DNA from: JAXIPB01 sp045403155
GTDB taxonomy: Bacteria > Actinomycetota > Actinomycetes > Mycobacteriales > Micromonosporaceae
Reading direction: 5' to 3'
Assembly (NCBI GenBank): GCA_045403155.1
Contig: JAXIPB010000071.1
Coordinates: 1-64,000, forward strand
DNA length: 64,000 bases
Numbering within the stretch: the stretch's first letter is position 1; each line of letters opens with the position of its first letter. Shown in pieces: positions 51,028 through 61,333 of the stretch. Under the pieces are notes generated by a model. The model did no database searches, was not told the origin of the DNA, and worked only from the letters and a program-made list of their open reading frames with translations. The translations under genes were made by a program, and so were the position numbers.

Positions 51028-51405
51028 ATGTCGCTCTCGGCTTACGTACCCATTCTTGCGCTGTTCGCCCTCGCGACGGCGTTCGCTCTCTTCTCGGTGG
51101 GCGTTTCGCAGATGGTGGGACCGAAGCGCTACAACCGGGCCAAGTTCGAGGCGTATGAGTGCGGCATCGAACCGTCGCCGGAGCCGATCGGCGGTGGCCG
51201 CTTCCCGGTGAAGTTCTACCTGACCGCCATGCTCTTCATCATTTTCGACATCGAGATCATTTTCTTGTATCCGTGGGCGGTCGCATTCAATGACCTGCTC
51301 GGCGGCCTCGGCTTGTTCGTATTCGTCGAGATGCTCCTGTTCATCGGCACCATTTTCGTCGCGTACGTGTACGTCTGGCGGCGCGGTGGGCTCGAGTGGG
51401 ACTGA
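51028..51405 (+). CDS. nuoA: NADH-quinone oxidoreductase subunit A
   Basis: A 125-aa membrane-arm subunit with three TM helices, the KFEAYECGIEP loop (conserved Cys that faces the quinone entry) and FPVKFYLTAMLFIIFDIEI. ATG 51028 is taken; ATG 51010 in frame lies only 2 bases after its AAAGG. Confidence 0.94.
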   Translation: MSLSAYVPILALFALATAFALFSVGVSQMVGPKRYNRAKFEAYECGIEPSPEPIGGGRFPVKFYLTAMLFIIFDIEIIFLYPWAVAFNDLLGGLGLFVFVEMLLFIGTIFVAYVYVWRRGGLEWD

Positions 51406-51412
51406 GGCCGTA

Positions 51413-52087
51413 ATGGGAATCGAAGAGAAGCTCCCGAGCGGAGTCCTGCTCACCACGGTCGAGAGGGCCATCAACTGGGCCCGCAAGTCGTCCACGTGGG
51501 GAGCCACATTCGGCCTGGCCTGCTGCGCGATCGAGATGATGGCCGCCGGCGCGCCCCATTACGACCTCGGCCGGTGGGGAATGGAGGTCTTCCGCGCCTC
51601 GCCCCGTCAGGCCGATCTGATGATAGTCGCGGGCCGCGTCAGCCAGAAGATGGCCCCGGTCCTCCGCCAGATCTACGACCAGATGGCCGACCCGAAGTGG
51701 GTGCTCTCGATGGGCGTCTGTGCCTCGAGCGGAGGCATGTTCAACAACTACGCCATCGTGCAGGGCGTCGACCACATCGTCCCGGTCGACATGTACCTGC
51801 CCGGCTGCCCGCCGCGGCCGGAGATGCTCATCGACGCCATCCTGAAGCTGCGCGAGAAGATCCTCTACGAGCCGCTCGGTGCCAACGGTCGGAAGATGTT
51901 CGAGGCGCGCAAGCAGCGCGGGGACCTGCCCGTGGTGGCGCCGGGCGCCATGCCGTCGTCGTACCGGTCAGATTCGGCTCGGCGTAGGGAGTGGGAGAAG
52001 GCGGTGCGCGAGGGTCGCGAGGAGCAGTTGCGCATCGAGAACTGGATGAAGGACGGCCGGCACCTGCAGGGTGGTGGACGGTGGTAG
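51413..52087 (+). CDS. nuoB: NADH-quinone oxidoreductase subunit B
   Basis: A 224-aa carrier of cluster N2. Cluster cysteines are in GLACCAIEMM (Cys37/38), GVCASSGGMF and LPGCPPRPE. The C-terminus is extended by about 40 charged residues relative to E. coli, which is usual in actinobacteria. Confidence 0.96.
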   Translation: MGIEEKLPSGVLLTTVERAINWARKSSTWGATFGLACCAIEMMAAGAPHYDLGRWGMEVFRASPRQADLMIVAGRVSQKMAPVLRQIYDQMADPKWVLSMGVCASSGGMFNNYAIVQGVDHIVPVDMYLPGCPPRPEMLIDAILKLREKILYEPLGANGRKMFEARKQRGDLPVVAPGAMPSSYRSDSARRREWEKAVREGREEQLRIENWMKDGRHLQGGGRW

Positions 52088-52818
52088 CGAAGACTCCCGC
52101 CGAGGAGCCCGGCAGCGTGCCGGTCAGCGCTCCACCGGTCGGCGCCACCAGCGGCGCGCCCGCGGAACTCCCGCCGGCGAGTCCCGCCGGCCAGGGCATG
52201 TTCGGCATCCAGGGCTCCGGCGACACCTCCGGGTTCGGCGGCTTGGTCCGGCGCCACGTGACGATCGCGGGGAGTGCGCGTCCGTACGGTGGCTACTTCG
52301 ACGACGTCTGCGACGCCCTCGAAGAGGCGTACGCGGGATTTGACGACGCCATCGAGAGGGTCGTGGTGGACCGGGGTGAGCTCACGCTGCACATCAAGCC
52401 CGAGAGGATCGCCGAGGTCTGCAAGGTGATGCGCGATGACAACGGCCTGCGATTCGAGCTCTGCTCCTCGGTGTCCGCTGTGGACTATCTCGGCGCGGAC
52501 GAGCGGCGCCTGCACGTCAGCTACCACCTCACGTCGATGACCTATCGCCGGAGGGTGAGGCTCGAGGCCGCGGTCTCGGCCCAGAGCCCCAATCTCCCGA
52601 GCGTCACCAGCATCTATCCGACCGCGGACTGGCAGGAGCGGGAGACCTACGACATGTTCGGCGTCGTCTTCGACGGCCATCCGAACCTCACCCGCATCCT
52701 CATGCCGGACGACTGGGACGGCTTTCCGCAGCGGAAGGACTACCCGCTCGGCGGCGTGCCGGTCGAGTACAAGGGCGCGGAGATCCCGCCTCCCGACCAG
52801 AGGAGGTCGTACCAGTGA
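52081..52818 (+). CDS. nuoC: NADH-quinone oxidoreductase subunit C
   Basis: A 245-aa peripheral-arm subunit. A Pro/Ala-rich N-terminal extension precedes the 30-kDa domain (FELCSSVSAVDYLG, SIYPTADWQERETYDMFGV, NLTRILMPDDWDG). GTG 52081 overlaps nuoB by 7 bases. Not fused to nuoD, unlike E. coli. Confidence 0.95.
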   Translation: MVAKTPAEEPGSVPVSAPPVGATSGAPAELPPASPAGQGMFGIQGSGDTSGFGGLVRRHVTIAGSARPYGGYFDDVCDALEEAYAGFDDAIERVVVDRGELTLHIKPERIAEVCKVMRDDNGLRFELCSSVSAVDYLGADERRLHVSYHLTSMTYRRRVRLEAAVSAQSPNLPSVTSIYPTADWQERETYDMFGVVFDGHPNLTRILMPDDWDGFPQRKDYPLGGVPVEYKGAEIPPPDQRRSYQ

Positions 52819-54131
52819 CTTATGCCACTGAGCGGGAGACGACGGAGGGCAAGGTCTTCACGGTCACCGGTGGTGACTGGGACACGGTCGTCGGCGGCAC
52901 CGATCCCCTGCACGACGAGCGCATCGTCGTGAACATGGGGCCGCAGCACCCGTCCACCCATGGCGTGCTCCGTCTGATCCTCGAACTCGAGGGCGAGACC
53001 GTAACCGAGTGCCGGCTCGTTTTGGGCTACCTCCACACCGGAATCGAGAAGAGCCTCGAGTTCCGTAACTGGATTCAGGGCACGACCTTCGTCACCCGGA
53101 TGGACTATCTCGCCCCGATCTTCAACGAGACCGCCTACAGCCTCGCCGTCGAGAAGCTGCTCGGCATCGAGGAGCAGATCACAGAGCGGGCCACGGTGAT
53201 CCGGGTTCTGATGATGGAGCTCAACCGGATCGCCTCGCACCTCGTGTGGCTCGGCACGACGGGGCTCGAGCTGGGCGCGATCTCGATGATGCTGTACGGG
53301 TTCCGCGAGCGCGAGTACATCCTCGAGATCTTCGAGATGGTGAGCGGCCTGCGCATGAACATGGCGTACGTGCGGCCGGGCGGAGTCGCCCAGGACGTGC
53401 CGCCGGAGGCGATCACCAAGATCCGCGAGTTTCTCGTCTGGATGCCCAAGAAGCTCAAGGAGTACGAGAACCTGCTCTCCGGCCAGCCGATCTGGATCGA
53501 ACGCACCAAGGGCGTGGCGCAGCTCGACGTCACGGGCTGCATCTCGCTGGGTGTCACCGGCCCGGTGCTCCGCTCGGCCGGCCTCGGTTGGGACCTGCGC
53601 AAGCAGATGCCGTACTGCGGTTACGAGGAGTACGAGTTCGATGTGCCGACCGCGACGACGGCCGACGTGTGGGCCCGTTATGAGGTCCGGATGGCCGAGA
53701 TGCGCGAATCGTTGAAGATCATCGACCAGTGCCTGGACAAGCTGAAGCCCGGCCCCATCATGGTCGCGGACAAGAAGATCGCCTGGCCGGCCCAGCTCGC
53801 GCTCGGCGTCGACGGCCTGGGCAACTCGCTCGAGCACGTCGCGAAGATCATGGGTCAGTCGATGGAGTCGCTCATCCACCACTTCAAGCTCGTCACCGAG
53901 GGCTTCCGGGTGCCTCCCGGTCAGGTGTACGTCGCCATCGAAGGCCCGCGGGGGGAACTTGGCGTGCACGCCGTATCGGACGGCGGCACCCGGCCGTACC
54001 GGGTCCACTACCGGGAACCGAGCTTCGTCAATCTTCAGGCGATTCCCGCCATGGCGGAGGGCGGCATGATCGCCGACGTCATCGCCGGCGGAGCCTCGCT
54101 CGACCCCGTCATGGGTGGTTGTGATCGGTAA
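52815..54131 (+). CDS. nuoD: NADH-quinone oxidoreductase subunit D
   Basis: The 438-aa 49-kDa subunit that forms the quinone site with NuoB. NMGPQHPSTHGVLRL, LGYLHTGIEKS, RMDYLAPIFNE and GPRGELGVHAVSDGG are family landmarks. GTG 52815 overlaps nuoC. Confidence 0.97.
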   Translation: MTYATERETTEGKVFTVTGGDWDTVVGGTDPLHDERIVVNMGPQHPSTHGVLRLILELEGETVTECRLVLGYLHTGIEKSLEFRNWIQGTTFVTRMDYLAPIFNETAYSLAVEKLLGIEEQITERATVIRVLMMELNRIASHLVWLGTTGLELGAISMMLYGFREREYILEIFEMVSGLRMNMAYVRPGGVAQDVPPEAITKIREFLVWMPKKLKEYENLLSGQPIWIERTKGVAQLDVTGCISLGVTGPVLRSAGLGWDLRKQMPYCGYEEYEFDVPTATTADVWARYEVRMAEMRESLKIIDQCLDKLKPGPIMVADKKIAWPAQLALGVDGLGNSLEHVAKIMGQSMESLIHHFKLVTEGFRVPPGQVYVAIEGPRGELGVHAVSDGGTRPYRVHYREPSFVNLQAIPAMAEGGMIADVIAGGASLDPVMGGCDR

Positions 54132-54823
54132 TGGCATTCAGTGAGGAGACCCTGGTTCGTGCCAAGGAGATCATCGCCCGTTACCCCGACGGCAAGTCCC
54201 GCTCGGCGCTGTTGCCGATGCTCCACCTTGTCCAGTCGGAGCAGGGCTATGTCTCCGCCGAAGGCATCGGGTTCTGTTCCGACACGCTCGGTCTCACCCG
54301 CGCCGAGGTGGGCGCGGTCGCGACCTTCTACACGATGTACAAGCGCCGGCCCGCCGGCGACTGGCTCGTCAGCGTCTGCACGAACACGATGTGCGACGTG
54401 CTCGGCGGCGGTCGAGTCTTCGAAATGCTCTCCGAACACCTCGACGTCGGCCACAACGAAACCACGGCCGACGGAAAGATCACGCTAGAGCACGCGGAGT
54501 GCCTCGCCGCCTGTGACTTCGGCCCGGTCATGACCGTCAACTACGAGTTCTTCGACAAGGTCGATGCGGACAGTTCGCTCGCCGTCGTGACCCAGCTCCG
54601 GGAGGGCGACCGACCCCGACCGTCGAGGGGTTCGAGGCTATGCACCTTCAAGGAGATGTCGCTGCAGCTGGCTGGTTTCCGGGACGACCGCCAGGACGCG
54701 ATGGCCGACGGGATCGCCGGCGACGCCACGTTGCGGGGGAACATCCTCGCCGAGGAGCACGGAATAGCTGTGCCCGACATTGACCCGGACAACCCCATCG
54801 TAAAGCCCAAGGAGGGCAGATGA
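54131..54823 (+). CDS. nuoE: NADH-quinone oxidoreductase subunit E
   Basis: A 230-aa [2Fe-2S] protein (cluster N1a): SVCTNTMCDVLGG and ECLAACDFGPVMTVN supply the four cysteines. About 60 extra residues follow the thioredoxin-like domain (FKEMSLQLAGFRDD onward). ATG 54131 shares one base with the nuoD stop. Confidence 0.96.
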   Translation: MAFSEETLVRAKEIIARYPDGKSRSALLPMLHLVQSEQGYVSAEGIGFCSDTLGLTRAEVGAVATFYTMYKRRPAGDWLVSVCTNTMCDVLGGGRVFEMLSEHLDVGHNETTADGKITLEHAECLAACDFGPVMTVNYEFFDKVDADSSLAVVTQLREGDRPRPSRGSRLCTFKEMSLQLAGFRDDRQDAMADGIAGDATLRGNILAEEHGIAVPDIDPDNPIVKPKEGR

Positions 54824-56148
54824 GCGAGCCCGTGACGGTCGCGCCTCAGGCCGTGCTCGCGAAGCTGACGCCGGTGCTGACCAGGCGGTGGTCGACACCG
54901 GACGCATGGCGGCGCGAGACATACGAGCGGCTCGACGGCTACCGGGCGCTGCGGAAGGCGATGGCGGCCAAGCCTGACGACCTGATCCAGCTCATCAAGG
55001 ACTCGGGTCTTCGTGGCCGCGGCGGTGCCGGATTCCCGACCGGCATGAAGTGGGGTTTCATCCCGCAGAACGACGGGAAGCCGCATTACCTCGTGGTCAA
55101 CGCGGACGAGGGCGAACCGGGCACCTGCAAGGATCTTCCGCTGATGACCCATGACCCGCACGCCCTGGTGGAGGGAATCATTATCGCGTCGTACGCGATC
55201 CGGGCTGACCGGGCGTTCGTCTACGTTCGGGGCGAGGCGGTCAACGCGGCGCGGCGGCTGCGGCACGCCGTTGGCGAGGCGTACGAGGCGGGGTACCTGG
55301 GCCGCGACATCCTGGGCTCGGGCTTCGACCTGGAAGTCGTGGTCCACAGTGGAGCCGGCGCTTACATCTGCGGCGAGGAGACGGCGCTGCTCGACTCCCT
55401 TGAGGGATACCGCGGCCAGCCCCGGCTGCGTCCCCCCTTCCCGGCCACGCACGGCCTTTACTCCTGCCCAACCGTGGTCAACAATGTCGGCACCATCGCC
55501 AGCGTGCCTCCCATCGTGCTGGCCGGCGCGGACTGGTGGCGCAAGATGGGTACCGAGAAGTCGTCCGGCCCGATGATCTACTCCCTCTCCGGTCGGATCG
55601 TGAATCCGGGTCAGTACGAGTGCTCGATGGGCATCACACTGCGGGAACTGATCGAACTGGCCGGCGGCATGCTGCCCGGCCATGCGCTGCGCTTCTGGAC
55701 TCCGGGCGGCTCGTCCACGCCGCTGCTGACGGCCGACCACGTCGACGTCCCGCTGGAGTTCGAGTCCGTCGCGGCCGCGGGATCCATCCTCGGCACCACG
55801 GCGACCCAGATCTTCTCGGACCAGGACTGCCCGGTCTACGCGACCTACCGGTGGCTCGTGTTCTACCACCACGAATCGTGCGGAAAGTGCACGCCGTGCC
55901 GGGAGGGCAACTACTGGATGGTCCACACGTACCGGCGGATCCTTTCCGGCCAGGGCACGCATGAGGACCTCGAGACGCTACTGGATACCTGCGACAACAT
56001 CCTCGGCCGATCCTTCTGTGGTCTCGGTGACGGCGCGACCAGCCCGGTGACGTCCTCGATTCAGTACTTCAAACAGGACTATGTGGACTATATCGAGGGC
56101 CGCACGCCGCCGAAGCTCTCCGACAAGCAGCTAGTTGGGGCACACTAA
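54820..56148 (+). CDS. nuoF: NADH-quinone oxidoreductase subunit F
   Basis: The 442-aa NADH- and FMN-binding subunit with cluster N3: GRGGAGFPTGMKWGF (NADH), NADEGEPGTCKD (FMN), GAGAYICGEETALL, and ESCGKCTPCREG with a later Cys in GRSFCGLGD. ATGA overlap with nuoE. Confidence 0.97.
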   Translation: MSEPVTVAPQAVLAKLTPVLTRRWSTPDAWRRETYERLDGYRALRKAMAAKPDDLIQLIKDSGLRGRGGAGFPTGMKWGFIPQNDGKPHYLVVNADEGEPGTCKDLPLMTHDPHALVEGIIIASYAIRADRAFVYVRGEAVNAARRLRHAVGEAYEAGYLGRDILGSGFDLEVVVHSGAGAYICGEETALLDSLEGYRGQPRLRPPFPATHGLYSCPTVVNNVGTIASVPPIVLAGADWWRKMGTEKSSGPMIYSLSGRIVNPGQYECSMGITLRELIELAGGMLPGHALRFWTPGGSSTPLLTADHVDVPLEFESVAAAGSILGTTATQIFSDQDCPVYATYRWLVFYHHESCGKCTPCREGNYWMVHTYRRILSGQGTHEDLETLLDTCDNILGRSFCGLGDGATSPVTSSIQYFKQDYVDYIEGRTPPKLSDKQLVGAH

Positions 56149-58604
56149 TGTCCTCTGACGTCGTCAAGTCTCCGGTCGCCGTGCCCCCCGGGGTCAGTCT
56201 CACCATCGACGGGATCGAGGTGACGGCGCCCAAGGGCGCGCTGCTGATCCGGGTGGCGGAGCAGCTCGGCATCGAAATTCCCCGCTTCTGTGACCACCCG
56301 CTGCTGGAGCCGGCCGGCGCGTGCCGGCAATGCCTGGTCGAGGTCGAGGGACAGAAGAAGCCGGTGGCCTCCTGTACCCAGGCGGTCGCCGACGGCATGG
56401 TCGTGCGCACGCAGCTCACGTCTCCGGTCGCCAGGAAGGCGCAGGAAGGGATCATGGAGCTGCTACTCATCAACCATCCCCTCGACTGCCCCATGTGCGA
56501 CAAGGGCGGCGAGTGCCCGCTGCAGAACCAGGCCATGTCGACCGGTCGGGCGGACTCCCGATTCATCGAACCCAAGCGCGAGTACCCGAAGCCGATCAAC
56601 ATCTCCACTCAGGTCCTGCTCGACCGGGAGCGCTGCGTGTTGTGTCAGCGGTGCACCCGGTTCACCGAGGAGATCGCCGGAGATAAGTTCATCGATCTCA
56701 TGGAGCGGTCGTCGGACGAGCAGATCGGCATCGACCCCGAGGAGCCGTTCAACTCGTACTTCTCCGGTAACACGATCCAGATCTGTCCGGTCGGCGCGCT
56801 CACCGGGGCGCAGTACCGATTTCGGGCCCGCCCCTTTGACCTGGTTTCGTCGCCGAGCATGTGCGAACACTGCTCGGCCGGATGCGCCCAGCGCACGGAC
56901 CACCGCCGCGGCAAGGTCATGCGCCGGCTCGCCGGCGATGACCCTGCGGTCAACGAGGAGTGGAACTGCGACAAGGGCCGGTGGGGCTTCCAGTACACGA
57001 CCGCGTTCGACCGGCTGACCACGCCGAAGGTGCGCGATCCCAAGTCCGGCGAGCTGCGCGAGGCGAGCTGGCCCGAGGCGCTACGGATCGCCGCGGAGGG
57101 CCTGACCCGTGCGCGGGACGGGGCGTACGGCGTCGGCGTGCTCACGGGCGGTCGGCTCACCGTCGAGGACGCGTACGCCTACTCGAAGTTCGCCCGCACC
57201 GTCCTGCACAGCAACGACATCGACTTTCGAGCCCGCCCGATCTCCGCTGGCGGCGAGACCGCGGCCGGAGGCGGCAGTCGCGAGACGGAGGAGGCCGAGT
57301 TCCTCGCTGCGTGCGTGGCAAGTGTGACCGATGTGACCTACGCCGACGTCGACACGGCGCCCGCCGTCGTGCTGGTCGCGCTGGAGCCGGAGGAGGAGTG
57401 CCCGATCCTCTTCTTGCGCATCCACAAGGCACACACCAATCGGGCGATGAACGTCCATGCACTCGCTCCCTACGTCTCGCGTGGTCTGGAGAAGCTCGGC
57501 GCGGTCGTGGTTCCGGCCGTGCCCGGCGAGGAGGCGTCGATACTCGCGACATCCACGGAGCTCCGAGAGGCGTTGAGGCAACCGGGCGCGGTTCTGTTCG
57601 TTGGCGAGCGACTGGCCGGAGTCCAGGGTGGACTCTCCGCGGCCGCGGCACTCGCGGCCGAGACCGGCGCAAGACTCGCCTGGGTGCCTCGCCGGGCGGG
57701 AGATCGCGGCGCGGTGGACGTCGGCTGCCTACCCAACCTGCTGCCCGGTGGCCGTCCCGTTGGTGACGCGGCGGCCCGAGCGGAGATCGGCGACGCCTGG
57801 CGGATACGGGCGGGTGTCATCTCCGGCTCGGTCGGTCGCGGCACCGATGGGATCATCAAAGCGGCGGCCGACGGGAAGATCGGCGCGCTCGTCGTCGCCG
57901 GCGTTGATCCCTCGGATCTGGCGGACCCGGATCTCGCGGAGGCGGCCCTGGATCGCGTGGACTTCCTGGTCTCGATCGAGATCCGCAATTCGGCCGTGGC
58001 TCAGCGGGCCGATGTGGTCTTCCCGGTCGCGCCGATGGTGGAGAAGGCGGGCACGTTCTTCGATTGGGAGGGCCATCTGCGGGCGTTCCATACGGTGCTT
58101 GAGACCACGGCGGTCCCGGATGCGCGGGTTTTGGACGCGCTGGCCCGCGAGATGGGGGCGGAACTCGGCTGCGGCGACGTGGTCGCCATCCGGCGCGAGC
58201 TCGCCGCCCTGCCGGTGAGCAGCGTGGCCCGGCTCGCGGCGCCAAGGGTCGAGCCGGCACAGCCACGGACGCCGGCCGACGGTGAGGCGGTCCTCGCAAC
58301 CTGGCACCACCTGATCGATCTTGGCAGCCTGCTGGACGGGGACGACTATCTCGCCGGTACCGCCCGGCCGCCGAGGGTCGTCGTAGGCAAGGGCCTCGCA
58401 GCGGATCTGGGTGTCTCCGACGGCGCCGCCGTCGTGGTGTCGACGCCGCGAGGCCAGATAGTCCTTCCAGTGCAGGTGACCGAGATGCCCGACGGGGTGG
58501 TCTGGGTGCCGACAAACTCGCCAGGATCCACCGTGAACCGGACCCTGGGCGTGACGTCCGGGGCGGTGGTTGCCGTCTCGGCCGGTGCAGGAGGTGCTCG
58601 ATGA
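56148..58604 (+). CDS. nuoG: NADH-quinone oxidoreductase subunit G
   Basis: An 818-aa Fe-S subunit. N1b: CDHPLLEPAGACRQCLVEVE. N5 with His ligand: HPLDCPMCDKGGECPLQ. N4: CVLCQRCTRF with CPVGA. A further CEHCSAGCAQR-type set starts the molybdopterin-like domain, as in the group that keeps the N7-type cluster. A C-terminal MopB domain completes it. It overlaps nuoF by one base. Confidence 0.96.
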   Translation: MSSDVVKSPVAVPPGVSLTIDGIEVTAPKGALLIRVAEQLGIEIPRFCDHPLLEPAGACRQCLVEVEGQKKPVASCTQAVADGMVVRTQLTSPVARKAQEGIMELLLINHPLDCPMCDKGGECPLQNQAMSTGRADSRFIEPKREYPKPINISTQVLLDRERCVLCQRCTRFTEEIAGDKFIDLMERSSDEQIGIDPEEPFNSYFSGNTIQICPVGALTGAQYRFRARPFDLVSSPSMCEHCSAGCAQRTDHRRGKVMRRLAGDDPAVNEEWNCDKGRWGFQYTTAFDRLTTPKVRDPKSGELREASWPEALRIAAEGLTRARDGAYGVGVLTGGRLTVEDAYAYSKFARTVLHSNDIDFRARPISAGGETAAGGGSRETEEAEFLAACVASVTDVTYADVDTAPAVVLVALEPEEECPILFLRIHKAHTNRAMNVHALAPYVSRGLEKLGAVVVPAVPGEEASILATSTELREALRQPGAVLFVGERLAGVQGGLSAAAALAAETGARLAWVPRRAGDRGAVDVGCLPNLLPGGRPVGDAAARAEIGDAWRIRAGVISGSVGRGTDGIIKAAADGKIGALVVAGVDPSDLADPDLAEAALDRVDFLVSIEIRNSAVAQRADVVFPVAPMVEKAGTFFDWEGHLRAFHTVLETTAVPDARVLDALAREMGAELGCGDVVAIRRELAALPVSSVARLAAPRVEPAQPRTPADGEAVLATWHHLIDLGSLLDGDDYLAGTARPPRVVVGKGLAADLGVSDGAAVVVSTPRGQIVLPVQVTEMPDGVVWVPTNSPGSTVNRTLGVTSGAVVAVSAGAGGAR

Positions 58605-59980
58605 CGCTGTTCGCACAGGATCCGACACTGGCCGACTTCGGCCATGACCCCTGGTGGCTGATCATCATCAAGGTCATCGTGGTCTTCATCTTCGGCATGA
58701 GCATGATCTTGCTGGGCGTCTGGTTCGAGCGCCGGGTCGTTGCCCGGATGGCGGTCCGTCCCGGCCTCAACCAGGTCGGCCCGTTCGGTCTACTGCAGAC
58801 ATTGGCCGACGGCATCAAGGGAATGTTCAAGGAGGACCTGCTTCCGCGAACCGCCGACAAGGTGGTCTTCTTCTTCGCCCCCACCATCTCCGCCATCTGT
58901 GCTATGACAGCGCTCTCGGTGATCCCATTCGGACCGATGGTCAGCATCTTCGGATACCAGACCGCCCTGCAGGTGACGGATGTGCCGGTCGCCGTGCTGG
59001 TCGTGCTCGCCTGTTCGGCGATGGGCATATACGGCATCGTGCTGGGTGGATGGGCGTCGGGCTCGATCTACCCGTTGCTCGGCGGGTTGCGGTCCACGGC
59101 GCAGATGATCTCGTACGAGGTGGCCATGGGCCTGTCCATCGTGGCCGTGTTCATGACGGCGGGCACGATGTCCACGTCGGGCATCGTCGCCGCGCAGGCA
59201 GGCGGGAGCCAGGCCTCGTGGAACATCCTCGGCTGGCAGCCGACGGTGCCGTCCTGGTACGCCATCCTGCTCATTCCGAGCTTCCTCATCTTCATCATCT
59301 CGGCCTTCGGGGAGACCAACCGGGCACCGTTTGACCTCCCGGAGGCCGAGAGCGAGCTAGTCGCCGGCTACATGACCGAGTACAGCTCGATCAAGTTCCT
59401 GCTCTACATGCTCTCCGAGTACGTCGCGATCGTCGTCATGTCGTCCATCATTGCCACGATGTTCCTCGGCGGCTGGCGCGCGCCCTGGCCCATCACCGCG
59501 ATCTGGTCCGGGGCGAACGCCGGCTGGTGGCCGCTGCTGTGGTTCCTCGCCAAGGTAGTCGCGCTCCTCTTCCTCTTCGTCTGGGTCCGGGCGACCCTGC
59601 CTCGGCTTCGCTACGACCAATTCATGAAGCTGGGTTGGAAGGTGCTGCTCCCCGTGAACCTGGTCTGGATCCTCCTCCTGGCCGGCCTGCGGGTGCTGCA
59701 GGACGAACAAGTTGGCGGGCGCAGCCGGTGGCTTATCATCGGCGGCGCGGTGGTCGCGGTGTTGCTCTTCGCGCTCCTCTGGCCGGCCAGAAGGGCGACG
59801 GAGCCGACCACTTTGGAGGAGGAGGTCTCCGCTCGACCGCCAGGCAGTTTCCCGATTCCGCCCCTTGACCTTCAGATCCCGCCTAGCCCGCGAACCAAGC
59901 GCGTCGTGGCCGAGCGGCAACCGGCGAACGTCGCCCGTGCTTCTGGAAACGACAGCGACACGACCGAGAAGGAGGTGTGA
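58601..59980 (+). CDS. nuoH: NADH-quinone oxidoreductase subunit H
   Basis: The 459-aa membrane subunit at the quinone chamber, eight TM helices. GLLQTLADGIKGMFKED, ISAFGETNRAPFDLPEAESE and RATLPRLRYDQFMKLGWKVL are diagnostic. The C-terminus is extended by about 65 hydrophilic residues (TTLEEEVSARPPGSFPIPPL). Confidence 0.97.
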   Translation: MTLFAQDPTLADFGHDPWWLIIIKVIVVFIFGMSMILLGVWFERRVVARMAVRPGLNQVGPFGLLQTLADGIKGMFKEDLLPRTADKVVFFFAPTISAICAMTALSVIPFGPMVSIFGYQTALQVTDVPVAVLVVLACSAMGIYGIVLGGWASGSIYPLLGGLRSTAQMISYEVAMGLSIVAVFMTAGTMSTSGIVAAQAGGSQASWNILGWQPTVPSWYAILLIPSFLIFIISAFGETNRAPFDLPEAESELVAGYMTEYSSIKFLLYMLSEYVAIVVMSSIIATMFLGGWRAPWPITAIWSGANAGWWPLLWFLAKVVALLFLFVWVRATLPRLRYDQFMKLGWKVLLPVNLVWILLLAGLRVLQDEQVGGRSRWLIIGGAVVAVLLFALLWPARRATEPTTLEEEVSARPPGSFPIPPLDLQIPPSPRTKRVVAERQPANVARASGNDSDTTEKEV

Positions 59981-59981
59981 T

Positions 59982-60554
59982 GTGGGTGCGATTACCGACT
60001 CCGTCAAGGGTTTCGGCGTCACATTTTCCCATCTGTTCCGCAAGGTCGTGACAACCAAGTATCCGTACGAGCATCCGGTCGCCGCTCCGCGCTATCACGG
60101 TCGGCACATCCTCAACCGGCACCCGGATGGCCTGGAGAAGTGCATCGGATGCGAGCTGTGCGCATGGGCCTGCCCAGCCGATGCCATCTACGTCGAGGGG
60201 GCCACGAACACCGAGGAGAACAGGTTCTCGCCCGGAGAGCGGTACGCGTCTGTGTACCAGATCAACTACGCGAGGTGCATCTTCTGTGGACTCTGCATCG
60301 AGGCGTGCCCGACCCGATCGCTGACAATGAGCAACGAGTACGAGCTCGCCCGGGACGACCGCCGGGATCTCATCTTCACCAAGGAGCAGCTCCTCGCGCC
60401 GCTCGTGCCCGGGATGGAGAAACCGCCGCACCCGATGTGGCTGGGCGATTCAGAGAAGGACTACTACGTCGGCGCCCTCGACAACCCGGGCACGTCGGCC
60501 GGTGCCGAGCGCTCGCCGAGCTATGCCGCCGACGCCGGTGAGGACGAGGCATGA
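59982..60554 (+). CDS. nuoI: NADH-quinone oxidoreductase subunit I
   Basis: A 190-aa protein with two [4Fe-4S] clusters (N6a/b): CIGCELCAWACP and CIFCGLCIEACP. GTG 59982 is set by GGAGGTG five bases upstream. It carries electrons between NuoG and NuoB. Confidence 0.97.
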   Translation: MGAITDSVKGFGVTFSHLFRKVVTTKYPYEHPVAAPRYHGRHILNRHPDGLEKCIGCELCAWACPADAIYVEGATNTEENRFSPGERYASVYQINYARCIFCGLCIEACPTRSLTMSNEYELARDDRRDLIFTKEQLLAPLVPGMEKPPHPMWLGDSEKDYYVGALDNPGTSAGAERSPSYAADAGEDEA

Positions 60555-61324
60555 GTGCGGTCGTCGCCGGCGGGCTGGCCGTCAGTGTCGGCACCGGCGA
60601 GGCGTGGGTCTTCTGGATCCTCGGGCCGCTGGCGGTGATCGCGGCTCTGGCGATGGTCGTGGCGCGCAACGCAGTGCATTCCGCGCTCTGGTTGGTGCTC
60701 GTCATGTTGTGTCTCGGCGTGTTCTACGTGGTCCAATCCGGACCATTCATCGGCCTCGCGCAGATCATCGTCTACACCGGCGCCATCATGATGCTCTTCC
60801 TGTTCGTGCTCATGCTGGTCGGGCGCGACGCGTCGGACTCGCTCATCGAGGTCCTGAGGGGCCAGCGGTTGGCGGCGGTGGCGCTCGGGATCGGCTTCGC
60901 CGGCCTGGTCGGCGCCGCGTTCTTCCGGGCGCTGGACGCGCGAGACGCGATCGGTCTGGCGCAGGCCAACGCCGACGGCAACGTCCAGGGCCTCGCCGCC
61001 TCGCTATTCACCCGATACGTTTTCGCCTTCGAGGTGACGTCGGCGCTGCTGATCGCCGCGGCGATCGGAGCGATGCTCCTCGCCCACATCGAGCGGCACA
61101 AGGATCAGAAGCGCACCCAACCGGACCGCATGCGCGCCCGCTTCGCGCCTGGCCACTACCCCGGGCCGAAGCCGGGACCCGGAGTGTATGCGACCTCGAC
61201 GTCGGTCGCGACGCCCGGCCGCCTACCCGATGGGCGGCTGTCCGAGCGGACGGTCTCGCCGATCCTGCCCAAGCGTGAGCTCACCGACGCCGAGTCCGCC
61301 CCCAAAGACACCGAGGGAAGGTAG
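60551..61324 (+). CDS. nuoJ: NADH-quinone oxidoreductase subunit J
   Basis: A 257-aa membrane subunit with five TM helices. ARNAVHSALWLVLVMLCLGV and GLAQIIVYTGAIMMLFLFVLMLVG are diagnostic. The C-terminal 85 residues are hydrophilic and rich in Pro and Arg, beyond the usual end. Confidence 0.95.
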   Translation: MSAVVAGGLAVSVGTGEAWVFWILGPLAVIAALAMVVARNAVHSALWLVLVMLCLGVFYVVQSGPFIGLAQIIVYTGAIMMLFLFVLMLVGRDASDSLIEVLRGQRLAAVALGIGFAGLVGAAFFRALDARDAIGLAQANADGNVQGLAASLFTRYVFAFEVTSALLIAAAIGAMLLAHIERHKDQKRTQPDRMRARFAPGHYPGPKPGPGVYATSTSVATPGRLPDGRLSERTVSPILPKRELTDAESAPKDTEGR

Positions 61325-61333
61325 TCGACCGTC